A stretch of DNA of 6,193 bases, taken from NCBI GenBank assembly GCA_031267175.1, contig JAIRZP010000187.1, forward strand, positions 1 through 6,193, given 5' to 3'. The DNA is from Coriobacteriales bacterium (lineage in GTDB: Bacteria > Actinomycetota > Coriobacteriia > Coriobacteriales > UBA8131). Position numbers and translations under genes: made by a program. Below are positions 6,047 to 6,193 of this stretch, piece by piece; the first letter of the stretch is position 1; every line of letters begins with the position of its first letter. Below the pieces are notes generated by a model, which was given only the letters and a program-made list of their open reading frames with translations, was not told where the DNA came from and made no database searches.

Positions 6047-6193
6047 TTAACGTTGCGTATAGGAACGGTTCAGTGCCTGCGGATTTTCCAGGGCCATGGC
6101 GCAGCCCACCACCACATTGGTAAAGGCCGTAGGGCTCACATACACGGGAACATCGAGGTTATTGGTGAGGAAGCGATCCATCTCCTTGAGCAG
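6047..6193 (-). CDS. mreB: MreB, actin-like cytoskeletal protein, C-terminal 48 residues
   Basis: MreB forms filaments under the membrane that orient the wall-synthesis complex. Only the last 48 codons and the TAA (6049-6047) are in the window. They read LLKEMDRFLTNNLDVPVYVS, followed by PTAFTNVVVGCAMALENPQ. This matches the end of MreB/Mbl proteins, where L+xLD+xL is followed by a [IV]PV[YH]V strand and a helix with GxxxALE. The protein ends with a short polar tail (ALNRSYTQR). Its place directly upstream of mreC is the usual mre arrangement. The ATP-binding motifs lie outside the window, so MreB and its close paralogue Mbl cannot be told apart here. Confidence 0.9.
   Translation of the reverse strand: MLKEMDRFLTNNLDVPVYVSPTAFTNVVVGCAMALENPQALNRSYTQR

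Noticed and set aside
1..6193. CRISPR array, tRNA, rRNA or toxin-antitoxin genes
   Set aside because: I saw no spaced direct repeats, no clover-leaf sequences and no recognisable pair of small defence genes. Apart from the element at 2201-2359, the window is a conventional mre/mrd operon.

Overview
The window is a bacterial rod-shape (elongasome) operon read entirely on the minus strand. In transcription order, right to left, it holds the 3' end of mreB, then mreC, mreD, mrdA (penicillin-binding protein 2) and rodA, a probable 39-codon small ORF, and a DUF697-type membrane protein gene that runs off the left edge. GC content looks to be in the high fifties. The gene order, the GC, the Ser/Thr-rich MreC tail and the DUF697 gene behind rodA suggest a Gram-positive-type anaerobe, possibly an actinobacterium of the Coriobacteriia. 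That placement is inference and no marker here settles it.

The core is tightly packed. mreB and mreC are 21 nt apart. mreC and mreD overlap as TAATG, and mreD and mrdA overlap as TGATG. Together the products make the lateral wall-synthesis machine: MreB is the cytoskeletal filament, MreC and MreD are its membrane and extracytoplasmic partners, RodA is the SEDS glycan polymerase and PBP2 is the transpeptidase that crosslinks its product.

The one break in this packing is between mrdA and rodA. A 159-bp, non-coding, nearly palindromic element (2201-2359) sits there, flanked on both sides by TA. It has 29-bp terminal inverted repeats and looks like a MITE inserted at a TA dinucleotide. Removing the element with one TA rebuilds a TAATG stop/start overlap between mrdA and rodA, like the neighbouring junctions. 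The insertion therefore appears to have fallen within the overlap without damaging either protein. In the mRNA it would form a long hairpin running from the mrdA stop codon to the base before the rodA ATG, with the rodA Shine-Dalgarno sequence inside the stem.

Downstream of rodA, the 137-nt gap is largely filled by a small ORF with a perfect AGGAGGT ribosome site overlapping the rodA stop. After it comes a 278-codon fragment of a protein with a C-terminal DUF697-like membrane region and an N-terminal region lacking a recognisable GTPase P-loop.
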